A stretch of DNA of 64,000 bases from the NCBI RefSeq assembly GCF_916700565.1, contig NZ_CAKAKO010000004.1:248001-312000 (forward strand), read 5' to 3'. A program made the translations under genes and the position numbers. This DNA comes from Xenophilus sp. Marseille-Q4582 (GTDB lineage Bacteria; Pseudomonadota; Gammaproteobacteria; Burkholderiales; Burkholderiaceae_C). The notes under the pieces are model-generated. The model made no database searches, was not told where the DNA came from, and worked only from the letters and a program-made list of their open reading frames with translations. This document shows, piece by piece, positions 55,105 to 64,000 of the stretch; position 1 is the first letter of the stretch, and the number at the start of each line of letters is the position of its first letter.

Positions 55105-55656
55105 ATGGCTGCACCATCGTCCCCATTTGCTTTTCTGGAAGACCTGATCGGTCGTGTCGGCGAGCGGCTGCAGCCGCCTGCCTGGGCCGTGCACGAGGTG
55201 CAGCACCGCCTGGTGCTCTTTCTCAACCACGTGCTGCAGCAGGAGCCCGAGGCGCAGGACCGCCTGGCCCGCCAGAAGGGCCGTGTGGCCCTGTTCCAGT
55301 GGCGCGGCTTCACGCTGCGCCTGCAGGCCACGCCCGCCGGGTTGCTGGACCTCGCGCCCGAAGCGGCGGCGCCCGACCTGACCCTCACCGTGACCGAGAA
55401 CTCGCCCTTCGCGCTGGCCGGTGCCACGCTGCGCGGCGACAAGCCGCCGGTGCAGATCGAAGGCGACGTGCAACTGGCGGCCGAGGTCAACTGGCTCGCG
55501 GACCATGTGCGCTGGGACGTGGAGGACGACCTGGCGCGCGTGGTCGGCGACGCGCCCGCCCATGCCATCGGCAACGCGGCCCGCAAGGTGGGCGGCGCGC
55601 TGCGCCAGTTCATCGACAAGGCCGCCACCGTCAAGCCCGCGAGCCGACCGGAATGA
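55105..55656 (+). CDS. ubiJ: Ubiquinone biosynthesis accessory factor UbiJ (SCP2 domain)
   Basis: A 183-residue protein with an SCP2-type lipid-binding domain ([22 protein letters not shown]) and a C-terminal helix. With UbiK it supports late hydroxylation steps of ubiquinone synthesis. The ubiB gene starts within its stop (ATGA). Confidence 0.9.
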   Translation: MAAPSSPFAFLEDLIGRVGERLQPPAWAVHEVQHRLVLFLNHVLQQEPEAQDRLARQKGRVALFQWRGFTLRLQATPAGLLDLAPEAAAPDLTLTVTENSPFALAGATLRGDKPPVQIEGDVQLAAEVNWLADHVRWDVEDDLARVVGDAPAHAIGNAARKVGGALRQFIDKAATVKPASRPE

Positions 55657-57218
55657 CGCGCTTCACGCGCGGCGCCTTCATCGTCTGGGTCGCGCTGCGC
55701 TACGGCCTGGACGAACTCGTCCTCAACAGCTTCGAGCGGCCCTGGCTGAGCGCGCTCGCGCGCATCGTCTCGTTGGGCCGCCGGCTGGATGCGCCGCGCG
55801 GGCAGCGCCTGCGCGAGGCGCTGGAACGGCTGGGCCCCATCTTCGTGAAGTTCGGCCAGGTGCTGTCGACACGGCGCGACCTGCTGCCCACCGACATCGC
55901 CGACGAACTGGCGCTGCTGCAGGACCGCGTGCCACCGTTCGATTCGGCCATCGCCGTGGCCACCATCGAGCGCGCCTTCCGCCGCCCCGTGGGCCAGATC
56001 TTCGAGCAGTTCGACACCAAGCCGGTGGCCAGCGCGTCCATCGCGCAGGTGCATTTCGCGACGCTGCGCGACCCCAAGGGCGGCGTGCGCGAGGTGGCGG
56101 TGAAGGTGCTGCGCCCGGGCATGCGCGGGGTGATCGACAAGGACCTCGCGCTCATGGGCCTGATGGCCGGCTGGGTGGAGCGCCTGTCGGCCGACGGCAA
56201 GCGACTGAAGCCGCGCGAGGTGGTCGCCGAGTTCGACAAGTACCTGCACGACGAGCTGGACCTGGTGCGCGAGGCGGCCAACGCCGCGCAGTTGCGCCGC
56301 AACATGGAAAGCCTGCAGCTCGTGATGATCCCGGAGATGTTCTGGGACCTCTGCCACGAGGAAGTGATCGTGATGGAGCGCATGAAGGGCGTGCCCATCG
56401 CGCAGCTGGACCGCCTGCGCGCGGCCGGCGTGGACATCCCCAAGCTGGCGCGCGACGGCGTGACCATCTTCTTCACGCAGGTCTTCCGCGACGGCTTCTT
56501 CCACGCCGACATGCATCCGGGCAACATCCAGGTGAGCGTGGAGCCGGCCACCTTCGGCCGCTATGTCTCGCTGGACTTCGGCATCGTGGGCACGCTCACC
56601 GAGTCCGACAAGGAGTACCTGGCGCAGAACTTCGCGGCCTTCTTCCGGCGCGACTACAAGCGCGTGGCCGAACTGCACCTGGAAAGCGGCTGGGTCCCGC
56701 CCGGCACGCGGGTGGACGAGCTCGAGGCCGCGATCCGCACGGTCTGCGAGCCGTACTTCGACCGCCCGCTCAAGGAGCTGTCGCTGGGCATGGTGCTGAT
56801 GCGCCTGTTCCAGACCTCGCGCCGCTTCCAGGTGGAGATCCAGCCGCAACTGGTGCTGCTGCAAAAGACACTGCTCAACATCGAGGGGCTGGGCCGGCAG
56901 CTCGACCCCGACCTGGACCTGTGGCACACGGCCAAGCCCTTCCTCGAGAAATGGATGGCCGACCAGGTGGGCCCGCGCAAGCTCCTCGAGCAACTGCGCG
57001 CCGAGGCGCCGCGCTACGCCAAGCTGCTGCCCGCGCTGCCGCGCCTCTTGCATGACGCGCTGGCCCAGCGCCCGCGCGACCACCGGCAGGAGCTGCTGGA
57101 GCTGCTGGCGGCGCAGAAACGCACCAACCGGCTGCTGCAGGCCATCGTCTGGGCTGGCATGGGATTTGTATTGGGGCTGATCGTGATGCAGGCGATCGTC
57201 CGCGTGCGCATCTTCTGA
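55653..57218 (+). CDS. ubiB: Ubiquinone biosynthesis kinase-like protein UbiB
   Basis: A 521-residue ABC1/UbiB protein: K-F-G-Q (66-69), A-S-I-A-Q-V-H (Ala-rich loop), D-x-H-x-G-N and L-D-F-G kinase-like motifs, and C-terminal membrane helices (about 496-517). It is an atypical kinase/ATPase needed for ubiquinone synthesis or transport. Starts in the ubiJ stop, as usual in the ubiE-ubiJ-ubiB run. Confidence 0.96.
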   Translation: MTRFTRGAFIVWVALRYGLDELVLNSFERPWLSALARIVSLGRRLDAPRGQRLREALERLGPIFVKFGQVLSTRRDLLPTDIADELALLQDRVPPFDSAIAVATIERAFRRPVGQIFEQFDTKPVASASIAQVHFATLRDPKGGVREVAVKVLRPGMRGVIDKDLALMGLMAGWVERLSADGKRLKPREVVAEFDKYLHDELDLVREAANAAQLRRNMESLQLVMIPEMFWDLCHEEVIVMERMKGVPIAQLDRLRAAGVDIPKLARDGVTIFFTQVFRDGFFHADMHPGNIQVSVEPATFGRYVSLDFGIVGTLTESDKEYLAQNFAAFFRRDYKRVAELHLESGWVPPGTRVDELEAAIRTVCEPYFDRPLKELSLGMVLMRLFQTSRRFQVEIQPQLVLLQKTLLNIEGLGRQLDPDLDLWHTAKPFLEKWMADQVGPRKLLEQLRAEAPRYAKLLPALPRLLHDALAQRPRDHRQELLELLAAQKRTNRLLQAIVWAGMGFVLGLIVMQAIVRVRIF

Positions 57219-57251
57219 ACAAGAACAACCGCCTTCGAGGAGAACACCACC

Positions 57252-58703
57252 GTGCTGCTGACCCTGGTCATCTTCTACCTGCTGATCACCATCGTCATCG
57301 GGCTGATCGCCGCGCGCCGCGTGAAGAACACGACCGACTTCGCGATCGCCGGGCGCCACCTGCCCATGTACATGATCATCACGACCACCTTTGCCACGTG
57401 GTTCGGCTCCGAGATCGTGCTCGGCGTGCCGGCCAAGTTCATCGAAGGCGGGCTGCACAACGTGGTGGAGGACCCCTTCGGCGCCGGCATGTGCCTGATC
57501 CTGGTGGGCCTGTTCTTCGCGGGCAAGCTCTACCGCATGACGCTGCTGACCATCAGCGACTATTACCGCGAACGCTACGGCCGCACCATCGAAATTGCCT
57601 GCTCGCTGATCATCATGCTGAGCTACCTGGGCTGGGTGTCGGCGCAGGTCACGGCGCTGGGGCTGGTGTTCAACCTGCTGTCGGGCGGCGCGATCAGCAT
57701 CCCCTGGGGCATGACCATCGGCGTGGTGTCCATCCTGGCCTACACGCTGTTCGGCGGCATGTGGTCGGTGGCGGTGACCGACTTCCTGCAGATGATCATC
57801 CTGGTCGTCGGCCTGGTGGTGCTGGCGGTGTTCGCTGGGAACATGGCCGGCGGGGCTGGACAGGTGATCGACCTGGCGACCAGCCGCGACCTGTTCCGCT
57901 TCTGGCCCGAGCCCAGCTGGCACGAGATCGTGTTCTTCTTCGCTGCCGCCATCACCATGATGCTGGGCTCCATCCCGCAGCAGGACGTGTTCCAGCGCGT
58001 GATGTCGGCCAACAGCCTCCAGGCGGCCACGCGCGGCACCGTCATCGGGGGCAGCGCCTACATCCTGTTCGCCTTCGTGCCCATGTTCCTGGTGGTCAGC
58101 GCGCTGCTCATCATGCCCGAGCGCGCGCAGGCGCTGCTGGCCGACGATCCGCAGAAGGTGCTGCCCACGCTGGTGATGGAGAAGATGCCCTTCGTCATGC
58201 AGATCCTGTTCTTCGGCGCGCTGCTGTCGGCCATCAAGTCCTGCGCCTCGGCCACGCTGCTGGCGCCCAGCGTCACCTTCACCGAGAACATCTGGCGCCA
58301 GTTCCGCCCCCATGGCAGCGACCGCGAGAACCTGCTGACCATGCGCATCAGCGTGCTGGTCTTCGCCGTCTGCGTGCTGGTCTATTCGATCCAGATGGAA
58401 GGCACCCCGATCTACGAACTGGTGTCGGGGGCCTACCAGGTGCCGCTGGTGGGCGCCTTCGTGCCGCTGGTCTTCGGCCTGTACTGGAACCGCGCCAGCA
58501 CGCAAGGCGCGGTGTGCGCCGTGGTGCTGGGCATCGGGGTGTGGATCGCCGGGCATGCCATGGGCTGGGGCGAGGCCTTCCCGGCCCAGCTGGCCGGTGT
58601 GCTGGCGGCCATGGCCGGCATGGTCCTGGGCTCGCTGCTGCCGCAGTGGGTGGCCAACACGCGCACTCCGCACCGCCCGGTGCCGGTGGGCTCCGGCGGC
58701 TGA
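57252..58703 (+). CDS. Sodium:solute symporter (SSS family)
   Basis: A 483-residue SSS transporter with about 12-13 helices. The SSS signature region F-G-G-M-W-S-V-A-V-T-D-F-L-Q is near 173-187, and W-F-G-S-E is near 53. Substrate cannot be inferred from the sequence; family members move proline, pantothenate, acetate and sugars. The start is GTG at 57252, with GAGGAG upstream. Follows ubiB by 33 nt. Confidence 0.92.
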   Translation: MLLTLVIFYLLITIVIGLIAARRVKNTTDFAIAGRHLPMYMIITTTFATWFGSEIVLGVPAKFIEGGLHNVVEDPFGAGMCLILVGLFFAGKLYRMTLLTISDYYRERYGRTIEIACSLIIMLSYLGWVSAQVTALGLVFNLLSGGAISIPWGMTIGVVSILAYTLFGGMWSVAVTDFLQMIILVVGLVVLAVFAGNMAGGAGQVIDLATSRDLFRFWPEPSWHEIVFFFAAAITMMLGSIPQQDVFQRVMSANSLQAATRGTVIGGSAYILFAFVPMFLVVSALLIMPERAQALLADDPQKVLPTLVMEKMPFVMQILFFGALLSAIKSCASATLLAPSVTFTENIWRQFRPHGSDRENLLTMRISVLVFAVCVLVYSIQMEGTPIYELVSGAYQVPLVGAFVPLVFGLYWNRASTQGAVCAVVLGIGVWIAGHAMGWGEAFPAQLAGVLAAMAGMVLGSLLPQWVANTRTPHRPVPVGSGG

Positions 58704-58815
58704 GCCGCCCGCCCCTCGCCTGGGGGCGTAGCCGCCCGGGCAGGAGTGCCGGGTGAGGGATCGGCAGGCCTCGCCCATGCCGCCTGAAACGGCTGTAGGC
58801 GCAGCGCCTGCTGCC

Positions 58816-58821
58816 TATAAT
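58816..58821 (+). promoter_or_regulatory. -10 box for fmdB-DUF502-aspS
   Basis: A perfect TATAAT in a GC-rich context, 104 nt before the fmdB ATG. No good -35 is seen. It probably starts the fmdB-DUF502-aspS transcript. Confidence 0.5.
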
Positions 58822-58925
58822 CGAGGGTTTTTGCGAGCGGGCCTGCGGCCGGTTCGCGTTCCTTGATTTTCACGCCGGAAGCCGGTTCCTGGCCGCGCCG
58901 CCGGCACCTCAGCACCTCGACGACG

Positions 58926-59270
58926 ATGCCCATCTACGCCTACAAGTGCAGCGCCTGTGGCCATGCCAAGGACGTGCTGCAGAAAATTTCCGACGCACCG
59001 CTGACCGTGTGCCCCGCCTGCGGGGCCGAGCAGTTCAGCAAGCAGGTGACGGCCGCCGGTTTCCAGCTCAAGGGTTCGGGCTGGTACGTGACCGACTTCC
59101 GCGACGGCGGCGCCAACAAGGGCGGTGCCGGTACGTCCGACAAGAAGTCCGAAGGCGCGTCTGCGCCGGCCGCCTCTGCCTCCGCCGCCGAGGGGGGCTC
59201 GTCGGCCCCCGCGCCTGCGCCCGCTCCGGCCGCCGCGCCCGCTGCCGCCGCCCCGTCGGCGGCCGGCTGA
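58926..59270 (+). CDS. FmdB family zinc-ribbon protein
   Basis: A 114-residue protein: N-terminal M-P-I-Y-A-Y-K-C with a four-cysteine ribbon (C-S-A-C and C-P-A-C) and a long Ala/Pro-rich tail from about residue 70. Putative regulatory or nucleic-acid-binding protein of unknown role. First of the fmdB-DUF502-aspS set; the ATG at 58926 matches the family start. Confidence 0.93.
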   Translation: MPIYAYKCSACGHAKDVLQKISDAPLTVCPACGAEQFSKQVTAAGFQLKGSGWYVTDFRDGGANKGGAGTSDKKSEGASAPAASASAAEGGSSAPAPAPAPAAAPAAAAPSAAG

Positions 59271-59286
59271 GGACGCGCCGCGCACC

Positions 59287-59940
59287 ATGAACGCCCTTCG
59301 ACGCTGGCTGCTGTCGGGCCTGCTGGTCATCGTGCCGCTGGCCGTCACGGCGGGCGTGCTCAACTGGGTCATCGGCCTGCTGGACCAGACGCTGTGGCTG
59401 CTGCCGCAGCACTGGCAGGACTGGCTCATGGCCGAGGGGCAGTTCAGCGGCTCCAACCGCATCCGCGGCGTGGGGGTGCTGCTCACGCTGGCCATCCTGC
59501 TGACCGTCGGTGCCATCGCCAGCAACTTCGTCGGCAAGCGCCTGCTGGGCTGGGGCGATGCGCTGGTGCGCCGCATTCCGGTGGTGCGCTCCATCTACAC
59601 CAGCGTCAAGCAGGTGTCGGACACCGTGTTCTCGGAAAGCGGCAACGCCTTCCGCACGGCGGTGCTGGTGCAATGGCCCCAGCCGGGCATGTGGACCATC
59701 GCTTTCGTGACCGGCGCGCCCGGCGGCGAAGTGGCGCAGCACCTGGGCGGGGACGCCTTCGTGGGCGTTTACGTGCCCACCACGCCCAACCCCACGGGCG
59801 GCTATTTCGTGATGCTTCGCCGCAGCGACTGCATCGAGCTCCAGATGAGTGTGGATGCCGCACTCAAATACATCGTCTCGATGGGCGTGGTGGTGCCGGG
59901 CGGACCGGCCAGCCTGCCCGTGCGGGGCGCGAATCCTTAA
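59287..59940 (+). CDS. DUF502 family membrane protein
   Basis: A 217-residue protein with two N-terminal helices (about 9-27 and 60-78) and the DUF502 core ([25 protein letters not shown]). Inner-membrane; function unknown. Sits between fmdB and aspS in many betaproteobacteria. Confidence 0.93.
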   Translation: MNALRRWLLSGLLVIVPLAVTAGVLNWVIGLLDQTLWLLPQHWQDWLMAEGQFSGSNRIRGVGVLLTLAILLTVGAIASNFVGKRLLGWGDALVRRIPVVRSIYTSVKQVSDTVFSESGNAFRTAVLVQWPQPGMWTIAFVTGAPGGEVAQHLGGDAFVGVYVPTTPNPTGGYFVMLRRSDCIELQMSVDAALKYIVSMGVVVPGGPASLPVRGANP

Positions 59941-59989
59941 ACCCGTAGCAGGGCGCCTTTTCCCTCCCTGGCGCCGCAGGAACCCAACC

Positions 59990-61786
59990 ATGGCCATGCG
60001 CTCCCACTATTGCGGTCTCGTGACCGAAGCCCAGCTGGGCGAAACCGTCACCCTGTGTGGCTGGGTCAACCGCCGACGCGACCATGGCGGCGTGATCTTC
60101 GTCGACCTGCGCGACCGCGAAGGCTATGTGCAGGTGGTGTGCGACCCCGACCGCGCCGACATGTTCAAGACTGCCGAAGGCCTGCGCAACGAGTTCTGCG
60201 TCCAGGTCAAGGGCCTGGTGCGTGCGCGCCCCGAAGGCACGGTGAACGAGCAGCTCAAGAGCGGCCGCATCGAGGTGCTGGCCCATGAACTGACGGTGCT
60301 CAACCCGTCAGTCACGCCGCCCTTCCTGCTGGACGACGACAACCTGAGCGAAACCACGCGCCTCACGCACCGCGTGCTGGACCTGCGCCGCCCCTACATG
60401 CAGAAGAACCTGATGCTGCGCTACAAGGTGGCCATGCAGGTGCGCAACTTCCTCGACGCCGAAGGCTTCGTGGACATCGAGACGCCCATGCTGGGCAAGA
60501 GCACGCCCGAAGGCGCGCGCGACTACCTGGTGCCCAGCCGCGTGCACGACGGCCAGTTCTTCGCGCTGCCGCAGTCGCCCCAGCTGTACAAGCAGATGCT
60601 GATGGTGGCCGGCTACGACCGCTACTACCAGATCACCAAGTGCTTCCGCGACGAGGACCTGCGCGCCGACCGCCAGCCCGAGTTCACGCAGATCGACTGC
60701 GAGACATCCTTCCTGGGTGAGGAGGAGATCCGCGCGCTGTTCCAGCGCATGGTCACCGAGGTCTTCAAGACCCAGCTGAACGTGGACTTGGGCGAGTTCC
60801 CAGTCATGAGCTACCAGGAAGCGGCGCGCCGCTTCGGCTCCGACAAGCCGGACCTGCGCGTGAAGCTGGAGTTCACCGAACTGACCGACGTCATGAAGAC
60901 CGTGGACTTCAAGGTCTTCTCGGGCCCGGCCAATGCGGAGGGCGGCCGCGTGGTGGCGCTGCGCGTGCCGGGCGGCGGCGAGATGAGCCGCGGCGAGATC
61001 GACGGCTACACCGAATTCGTCAAGATCTACGGAGCCAAGGGGCTGGCCTGGATCAAGGTCAACGAAGCCGCCAAGGGCCGCGAAGGCCTGCAGTCGCCGA
61101 TCGTGAAGAACCTGCACGACGAGGCGCTGGCCGAGATCCTCAAGCGCACGGGGGCCGAGGACGGCGACCTGCTCTTCTTCGGCGCCGACAAGCTCAAGAT
61201 CGTGAACGATTCCATCGGGGCGCTGCGCCTGAAGGTGGGCCACAGCGAGTTCGGCAAGAAGAACGGCCTGTTCGAGAACCGCTGGGCGCCGCTGTGGATC
61301 GTCGACTTCCCGATGTTCGAGTTCGACGAGGACGAGCAGCGCTGGAACGCCGTGCACCACCCCTTCACCGCGCCCAAGGACGGCCACGAGGACCTGATGG
61401 ACACCGATCCGGGCGCCTGCCTGGCCAAGGCCTACGACATGGTGCTCAACGGCTGGGAACTGGGCGGCGGCTCGGTGCGTATCCACCGCGCCGACGTGCA
61501 ACAGAAGGCCTTCGATGCGCTGAAGATCACGCCCGAAGCCGCGCAGGCCAAGTTTGGCTACCTGCTGGACGCGCTGCAGTACGGCGCCCCGCCGCACGGC
61601 GGCCTGGCCTTTGGCCTGGACCGCCTGATCACGCTGATGACCGGCGCCGAGTCGATCCGCGACGTGATCGCCTTCCCCAAGACCCAGCGCGCGCAGGACC
61701 TGCTGACGCAGGCGCCGTCGCCGGTGGACGAGAAGCAGCTGCGCGAGCTGCACATCAAGCTGCGCAATCCGGCCCCGGCGGCCTGA
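59990..61786 (+). CDS. aspS: Aspartyl-tRNA synthetase AspS
   Basis: A 598-residue class II synthetase: N-terminal OB anticodon domain ([12 protein letters not shown]), motif 2 ([16 protein letters not shown]), a bacterial GAD insertion and motif 3 (G-L-D-R-L). It charges tRNA-Asp, and in bacteria lacking AsnRS may also charge tRNA-Asn. M-A-M-R-S-H-Y-C is the normal N-terminus. Confidence 0.97.
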   Translation: MAMRSHYCGLVTEAQLGETVTLCGWVNRRRDHGGVIFVDLRDREGYVQVVCDPDRADMFKTAEGLRNEFCVQVKGLVRARPEGTVNEQLKSGRIEVLAHELTVLNPSVTPPFLLDDDNLSETTRLTHRVLDLRRPYMQKNLMLRYKVAMQVRNFLDAEGFVDIETPMLGKSTPEGARDYLVPSRVHDGQFFALPQSPQLYKQMLMVAGYDRYYQITKCFRDEDLRADRQPEFTQIDCETSFLGEEEIRALFQRMVTEVFKTQLNVDLGEFPVMSYQEAARRFGSDKPDLRVKLEFTELTDVMKTVDFKVFSGPANAEGGRVVALRVPGGGEMSRGEIDGYTEFVKIYGAKGLAWIKVNEAAKGREGLQSPIVKNLHDEALAEILKRTGAEDGDLLFFGADKLKIVNDSIGALRLKVGHSEFGKKNGLFENRWAPLWIVDFPMFEFDEDEQRWNAVHHPFTAPKDGHEDLMDTDPGACLAKAYDMVLNGWELGGGSVRIHRADVQQKAFDALKITPEAAQAKFGYLLDALQYGAPPHGGLAFGLDRLITLMTGAESIRDVIAFPKTQRAQDLLTQAPSPVDEKQLRELHIKLRNPAPAA

Positions 61787-62036
61787 GCGGCAGGGCCCGG
61801 CCGCATCCCAGGCACCCACTGCAGGGCCATGGCATGCTGAGCCGCCATCGCCGCCTGGCAGGCGCTGCGCGCGTGCTCGCCGCAGCTGCGCAAGGCGGGG
61901 CCGCGCCTCGCGCCGGCAGCGTCTGGCCGGTCCTCGCGCCATCCGCCGACCTTGCACCTGCGAGAGCGGGGCCGGCGGCGGCGCGGTCATGGCGCTTCGG
62001 CCGCAACGCAGTCTGAAGCGAGGGAGGCGTCCCGCC
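61787..62036 (+). other. 250 bp between aspS and nudB with no supported gene
   Basis: Very GC-rich. Open frames exist on both strands but show no family-like residues, ribosome site or conserved start; I see nothing to annotate. Confidence 0.6.
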
Positions 62037-62519
62037 ATGTCCGAGCCCGCGCCCTCCCGGCCCTGGAAGATCCCCGAGTCGGTGCTGGTGGTGATCCACA
62101 CCCCTGCGCTGGACGTGCTGCTGATGCGCCGTGCCGACACGCAGGCCGATTTCTGGCAGTCGGTGACCGGCAGCAAGGATCGGCCGGAAGAGCCCTTCTT
62201 CGACACCGCGGTGCGCGAGGTGGGCGAGGAGACAGGCTTCGACTGCGGTGCCGACGGCGCGCTGGCGGGGGCGCTCCGGGACTGGGGCCTGGAGAACGTC
62301 TACGAGATCTACCCGCGCTGGCGCGCGCGCTACGCGCCCGGCGTGACGCACAACACCGAACACCTGTTCGGCCTGTGCCTGCCGGAGCGCTGGACACCCG
62401 CGCTGCAGCCGCGCGAGCACACGCATTTCCGGTGGCTGCCGTGGCGCGAGGCGGCCGCCGCGTGCTTTTCTCCCTCGAATGCCGAAGCCATCCTCTTGCT
62501 GCCACAATTTGTGCGATGA
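62037..62519 (+). CDS. nudB: Dihydroneopterin triphosphate diphosphatase NudB
   Basis: A 160-residue NUDIX protein, N-terminal I-P-E-S-V-L-V-V-I-H-T, Nudix box G-S-K-D-R-P-E-E...R-E-V-G-E-E-T-G and a C-terminal H-T-H-F-R-W-L-P. It removes pyrophosphate from 7,8-dihydroneopterin triphosphate in folate synthesis, which fits folE two genes downstream. AGGGAGG precedes the ATG at 62037. Confidence 0.93.
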   Translation: MSEPAPSRPWKIPESVLVVIHTPALDVLLMRRADTQADFWQSVTGSKDRPEEPFFDTAVREVGEETGFDCGADGALAGALRDWGLENVYEIYPRWRARYAPGVTHNTEHLFGLCLPERWTPALQPREHTHFRWLPWREAAAACFSPSNAEAILLLPQFVR

Positions 62520-63322
62520 GCCTCAGCGACGCCTCCACGTCCTCGGTGATCCTGCCGGGCAGCGATGCCTCGGAGCCGGGCTTCGCCGCGCTCGACACGC
62601 TGCGGGTGGCCACCTACAACATCCACAAAGGGGTGCAGGGCCTGGGGCCGGCGCGGCGGCTTGAAATCCACAACCTCGGCCACGCGGTCGAACAGCTGGA
62701 CGCCGACCTCGTCTGCCTGCAGGAGGTGCGCAAGGTGAACCGGCTGGGCGAGCGCCGCTTCGCGCGCTGGCCCGAGGTGGGGCAGGCCGATTTCCTGTGC
62801 CCCGAAGGCTACACGGCGGTCTACGAGACCAACGCCTACACGCGCCATGGCGAGCATGGCAATGCGCTGCTCTCGCGCTGGCCCGTGGTGCGGCACCGGC
62901 ACGAAGACATGTCCGACCACCGCTTCGAGCAGCGCGGCCTGCTGCACGTCGAGCTGATGATCGCTGGCCGGCCGGTGCACGTGATCGTCGTGCACCTGGG
63001 CCTCATCAAGGGCAGCCGCGTGCGCCAGGTGGCGCAGCTGGGCGCCTTCATCGAGCGCGAAGTGCCGCCGTTCGAACCCGTGGTGGTGGCGGGCGACTTC
63101 AACGACTGGGGCGCCCGCATGCGCGCGGCCATGAATGCCATGGGCCTGCAGGATCTGGCGGGCCAGCGCAGCTTCACCTACCCGTCGCGGCTGCCGCTCA
63201 CGCAGCTCGACTTCGTCTATGCGCGCCACCTGCGCCCCGTGTCGCTGCACGTGCCGCGCGGCCGCATCTGGGCGCGCATGTCGGACCACCTGCCGCTGGT
63301 GGCCGAATTCGCCCTCGACTGA
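62516..63322 (+). CDS. Endonuclease/exonuclease/phosphatase family protein
   Basis: A 268-residue EEP-fold protein: N-I-H-K-G near 33-37, L-Q-E-V, H-L-G-L, G-D-F-N-D-W and S-D-H-L-P catalytic motifs, all present. Metal-dependent phosphodiesterase; the substrate (DNA, lipid or nucleotide) is unknown. In betaproteobacteria it often neighbours cls or nudB. Starts within the nudB stop (ATGA). Confidence 0.92.
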   Translation: MSLSDASTSSVILPGSDASEPGFAALDTLRVATYNIHKGVQGLGPARRLEIHNLGHAVEQLDADLVCLQEVRKVNRLGERRFARWPEVGQADFLCPEGYTAVYETNAYTRHGEHGNALLSRWPVVRHRHEDMSDHRFEQRGLLHVELMIAGRPVHVIVVHLGLIKGSRVRQVAQLGAFIEREVPPFEPVVVAGDFNDWGARMRAAMNAMGLQDLAGQRSFTYPSRLPLTQLDFVYARHLRPVSLHVPRGRIWARMSDHLPLVAEFALD

Positions 63323-63383
63323 CGCCTCCCCTTCGCCGGGCCCTGCGCCGGCCGTCCCGGAACTCCACTGCTACGATCCCGCC

Positions 63384-64000
63384 ATGCTCAAGAATGCCGA
63401 CGCCGACCGGCTGCCCGCCGCTTCCCTGACCGAAGCGGACGAGGGCACGCCCGTGTCGCAGAAGATCCGTGAACGCCTGAAAGCGGCCCGCCAGCGCTTC
63501 AATGCCAACGACAACATCGCGGATTTCATCCGGCCCGGCGAGCTCGAAGCGCTGCTGGACGAAGTGGAAGTCAAGATGCGCGGCGTGCTCGACAGCCTCG
63601 TGATCGACATCGACAACGACCACAACACCGGCAACACCGCGCGCCGGGTGGCCAAGATGTACCTCAACGAGGTGTTCCGCGGCCGCTACGTGCACGGCCC
63701 CTCGCTCACCGAGTTCCCCAACGCCGAGCGGCTAAACGAGCTGATGATCGTGGGACCGATCACCGTGCGCAGCGCGTGCTCGCACCATTTCTGCCCCATC
63801 ATGGGCCGGCTGTGGATCGGCGTGATGCCCAACGAGCACACCAACGTCATCGGCCTGTCCAAATACGCGCGGCTGGCCGAATGGGTGATGGGCCGGCCGC
63901 AGATCCAGGAAGAGGCCGTGGTGCAGCTGGCCGACCTGATCCAGGAGAAGACGCAGCCCGACGGCCTGGCCCTGGTGATGGAGGCCGAGCATTTCTGCAT
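63384..64000 (+). CDS. folE: GTP cyclohydrolase I FolE (3' end cut by window)
   Basis: 205 residues are visible. Zinc ligands Cys132 and His135 in A-C-S-H-H-F-C are followed by Cys205 in E-H-F-C at the very edge. It makes 7,8-dihydroneopterin triphosphate from GTP, feeding NudB. TACGAT at 63372-63377 ends 6 nt before the ATG, so the mRNA may be leaderless. The C-terminus is missing. Confidence 0.95.
   Translation, partial: MLKNADADRLPAASLTEADEGTPVSQKIRERLKAARQRFNANDNIADFIRPGELEALLDEVEVKMRGVLDSLVIDIDNDHNTGNTARRVAKMYLNEVFRGRYVHGPSLTEFPNAERLNELMIVGPITVRSACSHHFCPIMGRLWIGVMPNEHTNVIGLSKYARLAEWVMGRPQIQEEAVVQLADLIQEKTQPDGLALVMEAEHFC

Noticed and set aside
53982-58778. Minus-strand open frame of nearly 1600 codons opposite Tim44-ubiJ-ubiB-SSS
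   Set aside because: An artefact of GC-rich codon third positions; the plus-strand genes are well-supported families and this frame has a composition dominated by His, Gln, Arg and Ala.

Overview
This is a contiguous, gene-dense, high-GC bacterial chromosome segment. Gene content and order (pilB-pilC-pilD-coaE, zapD-yacG-mutT, rplU-rpmA-obg-proB, rppH/proS, the ubiE-Tim44-ubiJ-ubiB run, DUF3683-HIT-DUF971, fmdB-DUF502-aspS-nudB) point to Betaproteobacteria, order Burkholderiales, most likely family Comamonadaceae. Genus is inference only; no rRNA is present. There is no prophage, CRISPR array or plasmid gene. The only complete mobile elements are two identical tandem insertion sequences.

Layout. 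1-9464 (minus): a mutT tail, then yacG and zapD, a three-gene cassette (MBOAT acyltransferase plus two tandem SGNH-like exported proteins), coaE and the type IV pilus genes pilD, pilC, pilB. 9600-15096: tRNA-Pro(CGG), a polyprenyl diphosphate synthase, and divergent rplU-rpmA, obg and proB; then CNP1-like and rppH on minus. 15129-17631: proS behind a leader with a terminator-like hairpin and a 33-codon uORF, followed by a Tat-type lytic transglycosylase. 17661-24907 (minus): CBS/DUF21 membrane protein, a stand-alone AAA ATPase, cupin, grxD, prmC, prfA, a small membrane protein and hemA. 25018-31765: an amino-acid-type ABC transporter (TrpXYZ-like) divergent from an Lrp/AsnC regulator, and a large MscS channel.

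31838-38794 (minus) is a glycerol-3-phosphate operon ugpB-ugpA-(sORF)-ugpE-ugpC-ugpQ. Two IS5-type elements (873 bp each) are inserted exactly at the ugpE stop codon, which the 3-bp target duplication regenerates. A Pho-box-like sequence lies upstream of ugpB. 39052-47973 (plus): serA, a 358-bp gap with two terminators and a possible small RNA, an RpiR/MurR regulator and a D-Ala-D-Ala dipeptide uptake/hydrolysis operon (ddpA-B-C-D-F-X). This operon is studded with family-type repeats, one apparently inserted in frame inside the ddpD ATPase gene. A 161-bp palindromic element follows it.

48290-64000 (plus): a 1290-residue FAD/Fe-S oxidoreductase coupled to HIT and DUF971 genes; the ubiquinone genes ubiE, ubiJ and ubiB; a sodium:solute symporter; fmdB-DUF502-aspS; nudB; an endonuclease/exonuclease/phosphatase-fold protein; and folE, cut by the window end. 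Most operons are tightly packed, with many ATGA or TGATG stop/start overlaps. Several genes (hemA, ubiJ, obg, folE) have a -10-like hexamer so close to the start codon that leaderless transcripts are likely.
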